Below, one piece after another: positions 62,404 to 64,000 of a DNA stretch of 64,000 bases (within the stretch, counting starts at the first letter, position 1; the number at the start of each line of letters is the position of its first letter). The position numbers and the translations under genes are program-made. Below the pieces are notes generated by a model. That model had not been told where the DNA came from. It did not search any database and was given only the letters and a program-made list of their open reading frames with translations. This stretch comes from Tritrichomonas musculus. Taxonomy: Eukaryota > Parabasalia > Tritrichomonadida > Tritrichomonadidae. Location of the stretch: positions 248,001-312,000 of the forward strand of contig JAPFFF010000058.1 of NCBI GenBank assembly GCA_039105265.1, in the 5' to 3' direction.

Positions 62404-64000
62404 TTAATCCAACAATTTATTTAAAATTTTTGAATAATAAATTTTCAGATCATCATTGCATTTTTCAGCTGCATTTTTAATGGCTTTAACAAATACTGAT
62501 GATTTCTTCATTGCAGTTCTAGCGCCAGCATTTTTATTTACCACCCATTCAGCCATTCTAATAACATTTTCGATTTTTTCTGGATAAGGTGCATTGTTTT
62601 GATAAATTTGATTTATAGTCTCGCCTAAAGCATTAAAGCAATCTTTATAAATCACTTCATCTTTAGGATTTGAAGAATCTGGCGTAAAAATATGGAACAA
62701 AAGTGATAGACAATATCCAGCATTTGGGATGGAGATTATCAATTCCGCTAACTTTGTAGCTAATTGAGCCAAAGGGGAAATCTTTTTGATCATTTCTTGT
62801 AATTGTGGAGTGTCTGGAATTTCGCTCATTAATTTGGCTACCGGAAAAAGAATTGAATAAAGTAGATTAACTGTTGATTCGTTACCAACTTTAGACATTG
62901 ATTGAATAATTCCATCAATTAGGCCAGCTTGAACTAGATCATTAATCATAATTTGTCCAGTCTGAACAATATTGTAGGCTAAGAGTAGGGCTGAAGCATT
63001 GTCTGCAATTCGAGAGAAAATGAGTGGTAAACGCTCTTTTTCAGCAATTCTGGATATAATTTGTGAGTCAGCATTTGAAACTTGTGAAAAGATTCTAAAT
63101 GCCAAATCAGCAATCATCGAATCTCCTTTCAAAAGTTGCGTAAGCTGAGGAAGGAATTTATCTTCTATAAAGGTTATCAATTTTTGTGGAATCTTTGGTT
63201 GCGAAACTGCATCTGCAACAAGTTTAAGTGCATTATATCGACTCTCAGAGCGTTTGGAATTAAAAGCTTTAATGAGGTCTGTTACAATCATCACATCACA
63301 TATATTATTATATAAAGCTGTTTCAATAATACTTAATAAATATCCGCAATTTGGATCATCATAATTTGCATCTTTCAAAATAGAACGAAATTTATTTTCA
63401 AATGATTTGGTCCATATTTCATTTCGGCACTTCTTTATTGATAGTGCTTGGAGAATGATTGCGAAATGCTTATAATCTTTACTCTTTGATACACTTGAAA
63501 TTATTTTGTTAGAGAAAATGGCCGACCATTTAGCGATAGCTGTAGTTGTTTCATCACTTTCATTTTTATCAACAGCTGAATAAAATCTTTGTGAAATATT
63601 TGCAAAACCATCTAAATTATCTTGATATATAATACACATTGTTAAAAGTGCTTTTGATCTTAATTCACCAATAGAACCGCCATTAATAATTAATTCAAGA
63701 TCTTTTTGGAATTGTGAGAGCATATTTGTACAAGTTGCAAGCATAATTCCCATTGTTCTTGCTGTTGAGCTATTTGTTGTTAATAATTGTTTAATAACGC
63801 CTTCAATCTTATCATGATATTTTTTCTCCATTTCTTTTTTCGTATAAATCATAACCAAGCAAACAGCATAAGAATCAAGCATAAGTGGATTATCGCCATA
63901 ATTGAAGTCAATAACAGCATTTTCTGCCTTTTCTAAACGAAATACTTCATCGTATCTACTTTTAGTTAAAAGATTAGAAATTGATCTTATTGCATAATGT
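62404..64000 (-). CDS. Armadillo/HEAT-like helical repeat protein, 5' end cut by window
   Basis: At least 531 residues. The frame stays open from the first internal methionine (63882) to the window edge, reading ISNLLTKSRYDEVFRLEKAE just upstream, so the true start lies beyond 64000 and 63882 should not be taken as the start. The whole protein is built of paired helices with Leu, Ile and Ala cores (LKGDSMIADLAFRIFSQVSN; LAELIISIPNAGYCLSLLFH; MAEWVVNKNAGARTAMKKSS), the look of armadillo or HEAT repeats forming a protein-binding solenoid. No family-specific motif is recognisable. Possible roles include transport adaptor or scaffold; I do not choose one. The end is a plain TAA-type stop after KILNKLLD. 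Confidence 0.7.
   Translation of the reverse strand, partial: HYAIRSISNLLTKSRYDEVFRLEKAENAVIDFNYGDNPLMLDSYAVCLVMIYTKKEMEKKYHDKIEGVIKQLLTTNSSTARTMGIMLATCTNMLSQFQKDLELIINGGSIGELRSKALLTMCIIYQDNLDGFANISQRFYSAVDKNESDETTTAIAKWSAIFSNKIISSVSKSKDYKHFAIILQALSIKKCRNEIWTKSFENKFRSILKDANYDDPNCGYLLSIIETALYNNICDVMIVTDLIKAFNSKRSESRYNALKLVADAVSQPKIPQKLITFIEDKFLPQLTQLLKGDSMIADLAFRIFSQVSNADSQIISRIAEKERLPLIFSRIADNASALLLAYNIVQTGQIMINDLVQAGLIDGIIQSMSKVGNESTVNLLYSILFPVAKLMSEIPDTPQLQEMIKKISPLAQLATKLAELIISIPNAGYCLSLLFHIFTPDSSNPKDEVIYKDCFNALGETINQIYQNNAPYPEKIENVIRMAEWVVNKNAGARTAMKKSSVFVKAIKNAAEKCNDDLKIYYSKILNKLLD

Noticed and set aside
1-64000. CRISPR array, bacterial operon signals or ribosome binding sites
   Set aside because: The gene content is eukaryotic and no spaced identical short repeats of CRISPR type are present.

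Overview
The window looks like nuclear DNA of a parabasalid flagellate, most likely a trichomonad close to Tritrichomonas. It is very AT-rich. Most genes are single uninterrupted reading frames using TAA/TGA stops and the standard code. An axonemal dynein light chain points to a flagellate. Family content is trichomonad-like: a giant chlamydial-Pmp-like beta-helix surface protein with a tail NPxY signal, an ankyrin protein with a DUF3447-like N-terminus, Myb proteins and VPS9/COPII trafficking genes. The species call is inference; no rRNA or tRNA was found to anchor it. Some starts have a trichomonad-like initiator (TCA followed by Y then W) just upstream, for example before 4044, 9614 and 11919, but many do not.

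Layout. Positions 1-787 hold a short unidentified fragment and AT-rich DNA. Positions 788-14426 are a compact gene block: RhoGEF-PH-Kelch protein with a Gln-rich tail, DDX47/Rrp3-like DEAD-box helicase, C2-like protein, Beclin-1/Atg6 homologue, divergent actin-related protein, inner-arm dynein p28, TRIM37-type RING/B-box/MATH protein, a small secreted protein, and an RCC1-like protein ending in repeated small beta modules. A 368 bp element with terminal inverted repeats (TIRs) follows (14655-15022). Positions 15225-19494 carry an ankyrin gene whose six single repeats are separated by 350-700 bp AT-rich minisatellite spacers. Positions 20034-31343 hold two low-complexity proteins, a Sec23/Sec24-like protein, a VPS9-like protein and a Myb plus protein-kinase fusion.

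Positions 31344-41275 are about 10 kb without a convincing gene. This is a graveyard of non-autonomous inverted-repeat elements: a 15 bp inverted pair, a 60 bp fold-back, a 1.5 kb TIR element, a 1.4 kb TTAA-flanked element whose empty target is also present, and two 680 bp direct copies, each with three perfect hairpins. In two of the three hairpins the loop is reverse-complemented between the copies although the flanks keep their orientation. This looks like hairpin inversion and is the most unusual DNA signal in the window.

Positions 41276-61555 (minus) are one 20.3 kb intronless frame for a 6759-residue surface protein: signal peptide, discoidin-like domain, thousands of residues of beta-helix repeats, Pro/Ser/Thr stalk, one membrane helix, short tail. 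It contains a 1036 bp duplication with no difference seen by eye, at a 634-residue spacing, suggesting recent conversion or unequal exchange. The right edge (62404-64000, minus) is an armadillo/HEAT-like protein cut by the window end.

The genes are mostly independent housekeeping, signalling, trafficking, cytoskeletal and surface functions; no operon-like or pathway cluster is evident.
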